DNA of 61,513 bases from a virus. This document shows positions 1 to 8,805 of this stretch, one piece after another. The notes under the pieces are model-generated. The model was not told the origin of the DNA. It searched no databases and saw only the letters and a list, made by a program, of their open reading frames with translations. A program made the translations under genes and the position numbers. Within the stretch, counting starts at the first letter, position 1, and each line of letters begins with the position of its first letter. The stretch is from the IMG/VR virus record IMGVR_UViG_3300036770_006790, positions 1-61,513 of that record. One strand, 5' to 3'.

Positions 1-2403
1 ATATCAACCCCAAATGGTTATGACAGAATATATTATGAAATATACGACCAAGCATTAAGGGGAATGAACGAGTTCAAGATAACCGAAATGTTTTGGTATC
101 GAGACCCAAGATATACCAAAGATTTGTACATGGTTAAAACGAATGATATTATACACTTTTTATTGAATAGAGAAGATTATTCTCAGGATTTAATTATTGA
201 TTTATCTCACATAAATTCGTATGATAGAGATAAGAAAATGATAGATGAATACATAGAAAATGGATATCAACCATGTTCTTCTTGGTTTGAAGGCATGGTG
301 AGAAAATTGAAGTATGATAGAAGAAAGGTATCACAGGAAATTGAAGGTAGATTTCTTGGTTCAGGGGATAATGTTTTTGATGCTGAAATATTGAGGAACA
401 TAAGCAGAAATATGCTAAGGGAACCATCGGCAAAACTTATGGGCAATGCACTATGGGTATTTAAGGAACCAGAAAATGGTCATAGATATGTGTTGGGATG
501 TTTAACACCGCATGAAAAAGTCATGACTGATAATGGTTTAAAAAATATTATCGATGTCACACTAAACGATAAACTAATAAATGAAAATGGCGATATTGTT
601 AACATCATTAATAAACAAATTTATAACGTTGAAAATGAAGATACCTTTGAAATAAAAGTAGATAATACATATCGCACTACAACATTCACCAAGGAACATC
701 CAATTCTCATTAGTAAACCAATATTAAAAAGAAATTATCAAAAAAATAATGAAAGATATTGGGATTTTGATTTTAAATACACAAAAGTCAGCGAAATAAC
801 TGTTGGAGATTGGATAAAAGTTCCAAACATATATAAGAAAAAAATTGAAATTGATTTTGACGAAAAATGGATGAATACAGATGTTAGAAAAGATTTTAAA
901 ATTGATTCACCATTATCGAATGTAAATTTTTGGTGGTTTATTGGTGTTTGGTTAGGAGATGGGTGGATACAAAACAATAATTTATCATATTCTATTCATG
1001 TTTGTTTTAACAAAAATGAAAAATATTATTTTGATAAAACATTAAAAATTATAAAAGAATTGTTTAATAGAGACGCTGTAGTAGTTGAAAAAGATAGTAC
1101 ATATGAAATATTTTTCAATTCAAAAGAGTTACATTGTTTCATATTAGATAATTTTGGCCAATATTCACATGGTAAAAAAATACCAGAATGGGTAAAATAT
1201 TTAGGAGAAGAATATAAATTAAATTTGATTAAAGGATACTTTGATAGTGATGGTTGTTGGGTTAAAACAAATAAACGTAACCAAAATAATTCTAAAATAT
1301 CATTTGTAAGTATTAATTTAGAATTATTAGAAAGTTTTCAAGATATTTTATTTTCCTTGGGCATCATTTCATCTTTAAATAAATTAAGAGATGAAAAAAC
1401 ACAAATAATTTGTGGAAAATTATCTAATTGTAAAAAGTGTTATACTTTAAATTTATCGCATTATGATAGTTTATTTCTTATAAAATTATTAAATGATAAA
1501 GAAGATATAAAATTAAATAAATTTGATTTAAATGATTTCGAAGTAAAAAATAAAAGAATAATATCTTCTTGTCATTTAAGTAAAGATGAAAATTGGATTT
1601 ATTTTAAAGTCAAATCGATAAAAAAATCAAGATATACTGGAAAAGTTTACAATTTTGAATGTGATACCAACACATTTATGTGTCATCATATTACAACGCA
1701 TAATTGTGATGTCTCAAGAGGTGATAGTGAAGATTTTTCTTGCATTGAAATTATTGATTTCGACACCCAAGAGCAAGTATTTGAATATGTTGGGAAAGTC
1801 CCACCTGATGTTCTGGCAGAAATTGCATTCAAATGGGGTATGATGTATAAAGCCTTTATTGTTGTAGATTTAACGGGTGGTATGGGTGTTGCAACTTCGA
1901 GAAAACTTCAAGAGATGGGCTACACGAACATATATTATGATAACATTGACCCCACACATAAATGGAAATATGATCCCAAGTCAAGCGACAAAATACCCGG
2001 ATTGAACTTTAATAACAAAAGGGTCCAGATTATATCTTCATTTGAAGTGGCATTGAGACATAATTTCAAAGTATATTCAAGTAGATTATACAATGAAATG
2101 AATACATTTATATACATAAACGGAAGGCCAGACCACCAAAAAGGACATCACGATGATTGCATTATGGCAATTTCCATGGCTTTATTTGTTGCGGAAAAAT
2201 CGTTTCAATCGCTTGAAAAGGTCACAAATCATACAAAAGCTATGGTTAATTCTTGGCAAGCACATTCAAATGAATTTACTGAAAGGGCTGATTATTTTAA
2301 TCCGGTAATTCCAAAATATGATGCCAGACAAACAAAAGTGTTTCAGAATAACCCTACTATGAACGAATACATGAAGTATTCTTGGTTATTCGGTAAGCGT
2401 TAA
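1..2403 (+). CDS. terL: Terminase large subunit (gp17-like), 5'-truncated, interrupted by an intein
   Basis: This is the DNA-packaging motor and headful nuclease. The reading frame is open from base 1, before the first in-frame ATG at 64, and reads ISTPNGYDRIYYEIYDQAL, which matches the gp17 STPNG segment after the ATPase core. The ATPase half therefore lies outside the window. After the intein (499-1704) the chain resumes with CDVSRGDSEDFS, the RNase H-like nuclease motif holding the first catalytic Asp. A later HHDDCIMAISMAL segment fits the distal acidic nuclease motif. The spliced part inside the window is about 398 residues. The portal gene follows 24 bases downstream. Family assignment is firm; only the C-terminal half is visible. 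Confidence 0.95.
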   Translation: MSTPNGYDRIYYEIYDQALRGMNEFKITEMFWYRDPRYTKDLYMVKTNDIIHFLLNREDYSQDLIIDLSHINSYDRDKKMIDEYIENGYQPCSSWFEGMVRKLKYDRRKVSQEIEGRFLGSGDNVFDAEILRNISRNMLREPSAKLMGNALWVFKEPENGHRYVLGCLTPHEKVMTDNGLKNIIDVTLNDKLINENGDIVNIINKQIYNVENEDTFEIKVDNTYRTTTFTKEHPILISKPILKRNYQKNNERYWDFDFKYTKVSEITVGDWIKVPNIYKKKIEIDFDEKWMNTDVRKDFKIDSPLSNVNFWWFIGVWLGDGWIQNNNLSYSIHVCFNKNEKYYFDKTLKIIKELFNRDAVVVEKDSTYEIFFNSKELHCFILDNFGQYSHGKKIPEWVKYLGEEYKLNLIKGYFDSDGCWVKTNKRNQNNSKISFVSINLELLESFQDILFSLGIISSLNKLRDEKTQIICGKLSNCKKCYTLNLSHYDSLFLIKLLNDKEDIKLNKFDLNDFEVKNKRIISSCHLSKDENWIYFKVKSIKKSRYTGKVYNFECDTNTFMCHHITTHNCDVSRGDSEDFSCIEIIDFDTQEQVFEYVGKVPPDVLAEIAFKWGMMYKAFIVVDLTGGMGVATSRKLQEMGYTNIYYDNIDPTHKWKYDPKSSDKIPGLNFNNKRVQIISSFEVALRHNFKVYSSRLYNEMNTFIYINGRPDHQKGHHDDCIMAISMALFVAEKSFQSLEKVTNHTKAMVNSWQAHSNEFTERADYFNPVIPKYDARQTKVFQNNPTMNEYMKYSWLFGKR
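499..1704 (+). mobile_element. Intein with LAGLIDADG homing endonuclease inside terminase
   Basis: This 402-residue in-frame insertion begins with Cys (CLTPHEKVMTDNG, block A) and ends with HHITTHN, followed by Cys as the first C-extein residue. A block B-like TKEHPIL segment lies at about 690-715. Two LAGLIDADG helices are visible: FIGVWLGDGW near 937-966 and LIKGYFDSDGCW near 1225-1260. The insertion point is exactly in front of the nuclease motif C-D-V-S-R-G-D. All terminal splicing residues (C1, His-Asn, Cys+1) are present, so splicing should work. Nuclease activity is inferred from the two motifs. The segment is visibly more AT-rich than the flanking extein. Confidence 0.93.
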
Positions 2404-2411
2404 ATATTTAT
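2404..2411 (+). promoter_or_regulatory. Candidate late promoter motif ATATTTAT before portal
   Basis: ATATTTAT ends 16 bases before the portal ATG at 2428. The same octamer, or CTATTTAT, recurs in gene orientation before many genes here. Promoter function is inferred from the recurrence and from a gp55-like factor in the window. Confidence 0.45.
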
Positions 2412-2427
2412 TAAAGAAAACATTTTA

Positions 2428-5400
2428 ATGGAAAAAGAAAATTTGACGATTTGGCAAAGGCTGTCCAGAAATTTTGGGCCACATGGCTTGCTGAATCAAG
2501 AATATCCAACATACGAATTCGATAAAAAAGAACTGCTACGCACTCAAAACAAGCAAGAATACGAACGTGAAAAATTGCAAGCACAGCAGTCTAGATATTT
2601 GTCAAATCAATGGACCAAAATTGAAAATAACATGTACACCCAAGCGGTGTATTATGAACCCACAAGATTGGCAAGCGTTTACGATTTCGAATCAATGGAA
2701 TTCACCCCAGAGATTTCAACTGCCTTGGATATCTATGCAGAAGAATCAACCACAACGGATGAAAATGGCGAAATCCTGCAAATTTATTCCGAATCACCGA
2801 GAATACGTTCCATATTAAAAGAACTCTTTGTTAATGTTCTGGATATAAACACCAATTTGCCGATGTGGACGAGGAACACGGCAAAGTATGGTGATAACTT
2901 TGTTTATTTAAAATTGGACCCTGAAAGGGGAATTGTTGGTTGCCAACAGTTACCAAACATAGAAATACAAAGATTGGAACCCGGTTCGTCAAATGTGAAT
3001 TCACCATATATCGAGCAAAGCGAACCAGCAAAAAGTTTGATTTTTAAATGGACCGTTAAAAATATGGAGTTCCAATCTTGGGAAATTGCACATTTTAGGT
3101 TGATGGGTGATGATAGAAAACTACCTTACGGAACGTCGATGTTGGAAAAAGCCAGAAGAACATGGCGACAACTTTTATTGGCCGAGGATGCAATGCTTAT
3201 TTATAGGATTTCAAGAGCACCAGAAAGAAGGGTTTTCAAAGTATTTGTCGGCAACATGGACGACAATGATGTTGAACCATATGTTAACAGGGTTGCAAAC
3301 AAATTTAAACGGGAACAAATTGCGGATTCCAAAACAGGAAATGTCGATTTGAGGTACAATCAAATGGCCGTTGACCAAGATTATTTTATTCCAGTTAGAG
3401 ATCCCGCATCCCCCAGCCCAATAGAAACGCTTCCGGGAGCTTGCATATCTTTGGATACCAAAATACCTTTATTGGATGGTCGCGTTTTACCTCTCTCCCA
3501 AATAATAGAAGAATGGGATGGTGGAAACAGGAATCTATGGGTATATTCATGTAATCCCGAAAACGGTGATTTGGCTCCGGGTATGATAACTTGGGCAGGT
3601 GTTACAAGGAAAAACGCGGATGTGTTGAAGATTACACTCGATAATGGAAAAGAAGTAATTGCAACACCAGATCATAAATTTGTCCATAGGGAAAAAGGTT
3701 TTGTTGAAGCCCAAGATTTAACTGTTGGAGATTCATTAATGCCATTCTACACACAAGAAAAACCAATAAACATAAAAAAATCTACATATCAACAAGTGTG
3801 GAATACCAAAACACAAAAATGGGAATTTACGCACAGAATGGTTGCAAATTACATGAAGTCTTTAGGTTGTCATAAAGAATTTACCTACAAAGAAGAATAT
3901 ATTTCAGAAGCAAAAAACACAATTCACCATTACGACATTAACAGGTACAACAATACACCTAATAATCTTTACTTTATGAATGCCATTGACCATCACCGAT
4001 ACCATGCAGAAAATTTAAATCCAGAATTTGCATCAATGGGTGGTAAAGCATTAAAAAATAAATTAGACACCGATTCAGAATTTAAAAAAGCTTGGATTGA
4101 GGAAAGAATCTTATTTAGCAAAAGAATGTGGGAACAAAGAACAGATGAAGAAAGAAAATTAATTTCTCAAAAACAATCCGATGGAATTAAAAATTTTATA
4201 GACAATTTAAGTGAAGAAGAGAAAAGGCAAAGATTTTCTAAAAACATTCATTCACTTGATGCTCAGAGAAAAGCTTCGGAAAAAATGAAGGAGTGGAGTT
4301 CAAATCCCGAAAATTTAAAGAAAAGGGGAGAATCTATTAGTAGGGTTAAAAAATTGCCAGATAATAGAAATAAAATTTCACATATTTCTAAGAAAAATTG
4401 GGAGTCTGAAGAATATAGAGATAAAGTATTCTCAAAAAATCAAAAAATAATTTTTAATGAATTTATATTCAACAAATTTTTGAGTGTTTATAGTAAAACA
4501 CAAATGGCTTCCGAAATTTTAATTCAACTTAATAATGATTCAGAATTTATTGCCGAATTTTTTAACATAAATTCTAATATTCGAAGTAGATTAACTAACT
4601 TAAAAACATTTACTCACAATCATTTGGATAAAATGTTAAAATCGAGAGGGTATAAAAATTTTAAACAATGGAAATTGAGTCAATTATATAACCATAAGAT
4701 AGTAAAAATTGAAATACTCGAAAATAAAATTGACACTGGAACAATAACGGTAGATGGGAATGAATTGTATCACAACTATCACACTTTTGCGATTGAATCT
4801 GGAATTTTCATCAAGAATTCAAATTTGGGAGAGATAGCGGATATAGAATATATCCAAAGAAAACTTGTCACCGCATTAAGAATTCCAAAAGCATTTTTGG
4901 GTTTTGAAGAAGCCGTTGCTGATGGTAAAACTCTTGCATTACAAGATATTCGTTTTGCAAGAACCATAAACCGCATCCAAAAAAGCATGCTTCAAGAACT
5001 TAATAAAATTGCAATTATACACTTATTCTTGATGGGTTTTGAAGATGAATTGACTAATTTTACCCTAACATTAAACAACCCATCAACGCAATCTGATTTG
5101 TTGAAGATTGATATATGGAAAGAAAAAATACAATTGTATAAAGAAGCTGTCGCTGACCCCGGTTCTGGTATTCAGCCTGTTTCAGCTACGTGGGCCAAAA
5201 AGCACATTTTCAATTTCAGTGATGAGGAAATTAGGGTTGATTTGCAACAACAAAGAATTGAAAGGGCTGTTGGTGAGGAATTAAAGGCCACACCTCTTGT
5301 AATAAAGAAAACGGGTATTTTCGAGAAATTGGATTCTCTATATGGTGGTTTATCTGGTGAAACACCAACCCAACAAACTGGTGTAGCACCTATGGGAGAA

Positions 5401-5658
5401 ATGCCCCCACCTATGGGCGGGGAGACTTTTACGCCACCGCCAATGGAACCATTGGCTGGTGAAGCACCCGCAGGAGAGGCTCTCGCTGGAGAAGCACCCC
5501 CACCAGAACAGGCAGCACAAATGGAGAATTTGAAGAAAAACTTAAACTTATTGGTTGAAAGCAATATGATTAAGGGAAGCCAATACGTGGATTTAAGTCA
5601 AGGACAGATATTGTTGAAGAATATTGAGAATGAATTAAATAAAATATTGGACAAGTAA
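2428..5658 (+). CDS. gp20: Portal vertex protein (gp20-like) interrupted by an intein
   Basis: The dodecameric portal is the site of head assembly and DNA passage. The N-extein (residues 1-338) contains the gp20-type segment PEISTALDIYAEESTTTDENG and ends in IETLPGA. The C-extein resumes with SNLGEIADIEYIQRKLVTALRIPKAFLGF, the conserved portal crown/stem region. Removing the 459-residue intein leaves 617 residues, longer than T4 gp20 (about 524). Much of the excess is a Pro/Ala/Gly-rich stretch near residues 975-1035, with repeated GEAPAGEALAGEAP-like units, before a final helical segment. The gene lies directly after terminase with no gp18/gp19-like sheath and tube genes between, unlike T4. 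Confidence 0.94.
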   Translation: MEKENLTIWQRLSRNFGPHGLLNQEYPTYEFDKKELLRTQNKQEYEREKLQAQQSRYLSNQWTKIENNMYTQAVYYEPTRLASVYDFESMEFTPEISTALDIYAEESTTTDENGEILQIYSESPRIRSILKELFVNVLDINTNLPMWTRNTAKYGDNFVYLKLDPERGIVGCQQLPNIEIQRLEPGSSNVNSPYIEQSEPAKSLIFKWTVKNMEFQSWEIAHFRLMGDDRKLPYGTSMLEKARRTWRQLLLAEDAMLIYRISRAPERRVFKVFVGNMDDNDVEPYVNRVANKFKREQIADSKTGNVDLRYNQMAVDQDYFIPVRDPASPSPIETLPGACISLDTKIPLLDGRVLPLSQIIEEWDGGNRNLWVYSCNPENGDLAPGMITWAGVTRKNADVLKITLDNGKEVIATPDHKFVHREKGFVEAQDLTVGDSLMPFYTQEKPINIKKSTYQQVWNTKTQKWEFTHRMVANYMKSLGCHKEFTYKEEYISEAKNTIHHYDINRYNNTPNNLYFMNAIDHHRYHAENLNPEFASMGGKALKNKLDTDSEFKKAWIEERILFSKRMWEQRTDEERKLISQKQSDGIKNFIDNLSEEEKRQRFSKNIHSLDAQRKASEKMKEWSSNPENLKKRGESISRVKKLPDNRNKISHISKKNWESEEYRDKVFSKNQKIIFNEFIFNKFLSVYSKTQMASEILIQLNNDSEFIAEFFNINSNIRSRLTNLKTFTHNHLDKMLKSRGYKNFKQWKLSQLYNHKIVKIEILENKIDTGTITVDGNELYHNYHTFAIESGIFIKNSNLGEIADIEYIQRKLVTALRIPKAFLGFEEAVADGKTLALQDIRFARTINRIQKSMLQELNKIAIIHLFLMGFEDELTNFTLTLNNPSTQSDLLKIDIWKEKIQLYKEAVADPGSGIQPVSATWAKKHIFNFSDEEIRVDLQQQRIERAVGEELKATPLVIKKTGIFEKLDSLYGGLSGETPTQQTGVAPMGEMPPPMGGETFTPPPMEPLAGEAPAGEALAGEAPPPEQAAQMENLKKNLNLLVESNMIKGSQYVDLSQGQILLKNIENELNKILDK
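3442..4818 (+). mobile_element. Intein with HNH homing endonuclease inside portal
   Basis: This 459-residue in-frame insertion starts with Cys (CISLDTKIPLLDGR). It has a block B segment VIATPDHKFVHRE and ends FIKN before Ser+1. The embedded nuclease is HNH type: IHHYDINRYNNTPNNLYFMN followed by HHRYH at about 3922-4008. A lysine-rich region with DUF-like DNA-binding character fills 4030-4400. The penultimate residue is Lys rather than the usual His, a known but less common variant. Both extein sides match portal proteins, so the boundaries are well supported. Confidence 0.9.
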
Positions 5659-5666
5659 ATATTTAT
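5659..5666 (+). promoter_or_regulatory. Candidate late promoter motif ATATTTAT
   Basis: The octamer overlaps the portal stop codon and ends 13 bases before the ATG at 5680. Function is inferred from recurrence. Confidence 0.45.
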
Positions 5667-5679
5667 ATAAAAAAAAGCC

Positions 5680-6372
5680 ATGGTATTTGGAGAAATAAAA
5701 ACGATTATCGAATCCAACTTTATCGAAAGATATGGAAACAAATATGAGTTTAAAGAAAGCATTAAATTGTTTAAGGAGAACTTTTTAACAAATAAGGATT
5801 TATCGAGGATGTATCTATTATATTCAGATTTATCCACACCCAAAGGGTTGCCAGAAAGTGAGGCCAAAGAATATCTTGAGGAAGGCATTAAAAGGTTAAA
5901 ATCATTAAGGGGAAAAGTTGATTTACCAAAAAATGGCGCAGGTCAAAATAACTATGTGGATATTGACAACTTGGTATATGATAATAAGATTAGCATAGAA
6001 GAAACTATAAGCAGCAGGAAAAACATTATTAGTGTATTGATGCAAAAACCTCAGATACATGAGTCAAAGTTTAATCTACCATTGTCAAGTACTGTAAAAA
6101 TTGCAAATCAACAAATAAAAGAATATCTTAATGGGTTGGACGAATCTGTCAGAACCGAACTAACTGAAATGCTAAACAAAGATGAAAATCTGTTGAGGGA
6201 AGAATTTGAGGTAATAAAGACTGAAACCATTAACAAGATAAACAAATTAATGGAAGAGCACACCGAAGATGAAGTCATTGAAAAATTGAAAATGACCTCA
6301 AAAAAGATATCGAATGATGAATTTAACAGATTAAATTATTATAAATTAAAAAACTTCAAAGATTCGTTGTGA
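5680..6372 (+). CDS. Hypothetical protein between portal and protease genes
   Basis: I do not recognise this 230-residue protein. It is charged and predicted mostly helical. A long Glu/Lys-rich C-terminal helix (about residues 150-220, e.g. EFEVIKTETINKINKLMEEH) could form a coiled coil. It starts 21 bases after the portal stop behind an ATATTTAT motif, so late expression is likely. In T4 the equivalent position holds the small prohead core genes 67 and 68, so a head-assembly or core role is a positional guess only. Confidence 0.7.
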   Translation: MVFGEIKTIIESNFIERYGNKYEFKESIKLFKENFLTNKDLSRMYLLYSDLSTPKGLPESEAKEYLEEGIKRLKSLRGKVDLPKNGAGQNNYVDIDNLVYDNKISIEETISSRKNIISVLMQKPQIHESKFNLPLSSTVKIANQQIKEYLNGLDESVRTELTEMLNKDENLLREEFEVIKTETINKINKLMEEHTEDEVIEKLKMTSKKISNDEFNRLNYYKLKNFKDSL

Positions 6373-6400
6373 ATATAACAATTCATTTGTAAAAAAATAT

Positions 6401-6408
6401 TATTTTTG
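6401..6408 (+). promoter_or_regulatory. Possible Bacteroidetes-type -7 box (TATTTTTG)
   Basis: TATTTTTG fits the TAnnTTTG consensus and lies 20 bases before the ATG at 6429. The nearest upstream TTTG (6386-6389) is closer than usual, so support is weak. Confidence 0.25.
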
Positions 6409-6428
6409 CCACAAATAGTTTTAAATAA

Positions 6429-6860
6429 ATGAAGAGAGGCAAAAATGTTAAATTGAATGTGAGTCCATTTGTAAAATCACTATATGGCACTGTTGACCAT
6501 AGTGATTTCAAATCGTTTTTTATTAATATCAGAACATGGGTATTACCGAAATCTGATTCCGAAAATTGGAAAAGTGTTGTCGGTCATTTATCAAAGAATA
6601 TAAAAAATTCTGTAAGTTCCAAGATAAATAAATCAGTTCTTTATGAAAACTTTATTCTGGATGTTGATTTAAGGGCAAGTGGATTGGATAGAAATAAACG
6701 TTCTTTTATGAGCATCGAGATTACACTTTATCCAAAAGTAAAAGAAAGTTTCAAATCCCCTTTAATAAAATCGTTATCTGAATCCATAGTTCAGGATATT
6801 ATTAAGGATTGTTTTTTAAATGATGCCAACTTCGATTTCTTTGTGAGCAAGAAAAATTGA
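6429..6860 (+). CDS. Hypothetical protein upstream of prohead protease
   Basis: I do not recognise this basic 143-residue protein. It has a mixed alpha/beta look, with the strand-like segment FILDVDLRASGLDRNKRSFMSIEITLYPK in the middle and no membrane segment. It lies between the portal and the gp21-like protease, where T4-like phages carry small head-assembly genes. A head-related function is inferred from position only. The start has no Shine-Dalgarno sequence, as usual in this window. Confidence 0.7.
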   Translation: MKRGKNVKLNVSPFVKSLYGTVDHSDFKSFFINIRTWVLPKSDSENWKSVVGHLSKNIKNSVSSKINKSVLYENFILDVDLRASGLDRNKRSFMSIEITLYPKVKESFKSPLIKSLSESIVQDIIKDCFLNDANFDFFVSKKN

Positions 6861-6879
6861 AAAACAAACAAACAACCAT

Positions 6880-6887
6880 ATATTTAT
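6880..6887 (+). promoter_or_regulatory. Candidate late promoter motif ATATTTAT before gp21
   Basis: The octamer ends 12 bases before the protease ATG at 6900. Confidence 0.45.
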
Positions 6888-6899
6888 GAATAAAAAAAG

Positions 6900-7628
6900 A
6901 TGTTCAAAAATAATGGTTTAAGAATATTGGAGGCACACGAGGTTGGCACTGGCATTTTGGTTGAAATGGATGCCGGATGGATAAACCCAAAAGATGCCTT
7001 AAACGAATCCATATTAAAGGAAAATAAACAAATAGATTATAGAAATCCATTTGAATTTTATGCCGTTCTCCAGAAATATGATACCGAAAATAAAAATGGA
7101 AGATGGTATCCAGAAAAAATCTTAAAAAGAGAGTCGGAAAAATACAAAAAATTAATTGAAAGGGGCTTATCTACTTCAGAATTAAACCACCCAGAATCTT
7201 CATTAATAGATTTAGATAGGGTTTCCCACAAAATAAATGAGGTATGGTGGGATGGTAATGTTTTGATGGGAAAAGTTCTTTTCCTCACATCACCCGGATT
7301 TCATGAAAGGGGCATTGTTAGCACAAAGGGAGACCAAGCAGCAAATTTGGTTAGACAGGGTGTTACATTGGGTATTTCATCACGGGGTGTCGGAACTCTC
7401 AAAAAAGTAGGTGAGAAAAATGAGGTTCAAGATGATTTTGAATTAATATGTTTTGATTTGGTACATTCACCATCCACTCCGGGTGCATATCTCTTTAACA
7501 GAAAAGAAGACAGGCACTTGTATGATGAAAACATAGAAACGCAGAAAGAAGAAAAATATGTGAATAGCCGTCAGCACAACAAGTCGATAGATTTGATGAA
7601 AAATTTATCAAAATATTTGGGTAAATAA
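6900..7628 (+). CDS. gp21: Prohead core protease (gp21-like, peptidase family S80)
   Basis: This serine protease degrades the prohead core and trims capsid proteins after (L/I)xE sites. The 242-residue chain has the family's catalytic His context SELNHPE (about residues 93-99), the nucleophile Ser in LGISSRGVG (about 158-166), and FDLVHSPSTPGA after it, which may hold the third triad residue. The N-terminal half includes YRNPFEFYAVLQKYDTENKNGRWYP, typical of T4-like gp21. Length is close to T4 gp21 (212). It sits upstream of the scaffold and capsid genes as in T4. A cleavage site fitting its specificity is visible in the capsid protein and in the N-termini of several accessory proteins. Confidence 0.92.
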   Translation: MFKNNGLRILEAHEVGTGILVEMDAGWINPKDALNESILKENKQIDYRNPFEFYAVLQKYDTENKNGRWYPEKILKRESEKYKKLIERGLSTSELNHPESSLIDLDRVSHKINEVWWDGNVLMGKVLFLTSPGFHERGIVSTKGDQAANLVRQGVTLGISSRGVGTLKKVGEKNEVQDDFELICFDLVHSPSTPGAYLFNRKEDRHLYDENIETQKEEKYVNSRQHNKSIDLMKNLSKYLGK

Positions 7629-7629
7629 T

Positions 7630-7659
7630 TTTGCCTTTCAATTTCTAATATTACCTTTG
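7630..7659 (+). promoter_or_regulatory. Bacteroidetes-type promoter TTTG-N18-TACCTTTG
   Basis: TTTG at 7630-7633 and TACCTTTG at 7652-7659 are separated by 18 bases. This fits the Bacteroidetes primary-sigma consensus. It precedes the small gene starting at 7683 and lies just after the protease stop. Confidence 0.5.
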
Positions 7660-7682
7660 TTGCGAACAAAAAAACTTTAACA

Positions 7683-7895
7683 ATGGATACAGAAAGATTT
7701 TTCTTAGTTAAAACGGTAATGTATGTCCCCAATGAGGAAACTGGAAAACTCAAAAAAATTACAGAGAATTTTTTGGTTTGGGGGTGGTCATGTACAGATG
7801 TTGAAGCCAAGATGGTACAAAGAAACAAAAATTTGACACTTGATTGGAAAATCATTTCTACAGTGGAATCAAAAATTTTGGAAGTGATTAATTAA
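7683..7895 (+). CDS. Small protein, DUF4494-like
   Basis: The 70-residue protein reads FFLVKTVMYVPNEETGKLKK, then ENFLVWGWSCTDVEAKM, and ends IISTVESKILEVI. The pattern of a strand, a K(K/R)xTE turn, a short helix with TxxEA and a final strand resembles the DUF4494 family of small Bacteroidetes proteins. This is from memory of the family shape and is uncertain. It has its own host-type promoter and a strong terminator downstream, so it may be expressed independently of the head operon. Function is unknown. Confidence 0.65.
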   Translation: MDTERFFLVKTVMYVPNEETGKLKKITENFLVWGWSCTDVEAKMVQRNKNLTLDWKIISTVESKILEVIN

Positions 7896-7920
7896 AATTG
7901 CCAAACAAAGTTTCAAAAAT

Positions 7921-7950
7921 GCCCAATCGTTTTTCGGTTGGGCATTTTTA
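7921..7950. terminator. Bidirectional rho-independent terminator
   Basis: A 9-bp stem, GCCCAATCG (7921-7929) with CGGTTGGGC (7935-7943), encloses a T5 loop. It is followed by ATTTTTATTTT and preceded by AAAAAT, so it can work on both strands. It separates the convergent genes ending at 7895 (+) and 7948 (-). Confidence 0.85.
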
Positions 7951-8805
7951 TTTTGTTAAACTTTTCCTATATTGGGGATAATTTTTGGCAACCCAATTAA
8001 CGACATTTTCCAAATTGTCATTCTCATATAACAACCTACCATTTTTGCCGTAAATTCCCCAACGCGCATTTTTACCATTTAAAATGGGTATGATATTTTT
8101 TGCCGTTGAACCTTTAAAAATAACTTGATATTGCTCATCACCAAGATGCCAAACTCTTATCCCTGAAGCATTGAATATCACAGCATCAGCACCATATGGA
8201 TAGGATTCTTCTGAATATCTATATTTTCTAAAATCTGACAACAAAAAAGCAAAGTTATAACCTCCATATTGTTTGTCATAATCAGTAAAATGTGTTGTGA
8301 GACCCAGTTTGGTTAAATCGTAAGTTCCATATTTAAATCCCTCTCTCGTTATTGATTCTGCATTATCTGTAAAGTGAATTAGCCATTGATTTTTGATTAT
8401 TTTAGCCGCAACAAAAAAAAACCAAGATGGATATTCTTCATCTGGAATTGGCAATTTCCAATTACTCATTTTTTCATAAAGATATTCTGCAAATGCTTTA
8501 TAAATTTGAGGTTGATTATCTTCAAGCCAAGTAATCAATTCAAGACTATCATCGAACATATCGATTTCTTTATGTGGCTCACCAAAATAAATGCTGGGTT
8601 TCATTTCTTTTGGTCTTTTAAAATCAACATTTTCTTCATCTAAAAAATCATCAAAAAGATAGTGATATTCATGTGGCAAAGACTCCTTTTTACTTTCTAT
8701 TGAAGCTGAAAGATAGTGATAAAGGTCTATTTCATCTCTTATCAAATATTCATTCAATATTTTATGTTCATTTAAATATTTTTTGATGATTTTTTTAAGA
8801 TTCAT
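7948..8805 (-). CDS. ART-fold-like protein with N-terminal (L/I)xE tag
   Basis: I place the start at 8805 (MNLKKIIKKYLNE), because the longer open frame to 8955 has an unnatural N-terminus and overlaps the scaffold gene. The 285-residue product opens with an amphipathic peptide ending LNE, a gp21-type cleavage signal. The C-terminal half has WLIHFTDNAESITREGFKYG, then YGGYNFAF, then GDEQYQVIFKGSTAKNIIPI. This order of HFT..GF.G, a central aromatic and a Glu-containing strand is reminiscent of ADP-ribosyltransferase folds (H-Y-E type). The gene is antisense inside the head operon, between protease and scaffold. Role inferred: packaged or injected effector. Enzymatic activity is unproven. Confidence 0.7.
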   Translation of the reverse strand: MNLKKIIKKYLNEHKILNEYLIRDEIDLYHYLSASIESKKESLPHEYHYLFDDFLDEENVDFKRPKEMKPSIYFGEPHKEIDMFDDSLELITWLEDNQPQIYKAFAEYLYEKMSNWKLPIPDEEYPSWFFFVAAKIIKNQWLIHFTDNAESITREGFKYGTYDLTKLGLTTHFTDYDKQYGGYNFAFLLSDFRKYRYSEESYPYGADAVIFNASGIRVWHLGDEQYQVIFKGSTAKNIIPILNGKNARWGIYGKNGRLLYENDNLENVVNWVAKNYPQYRKSLTK

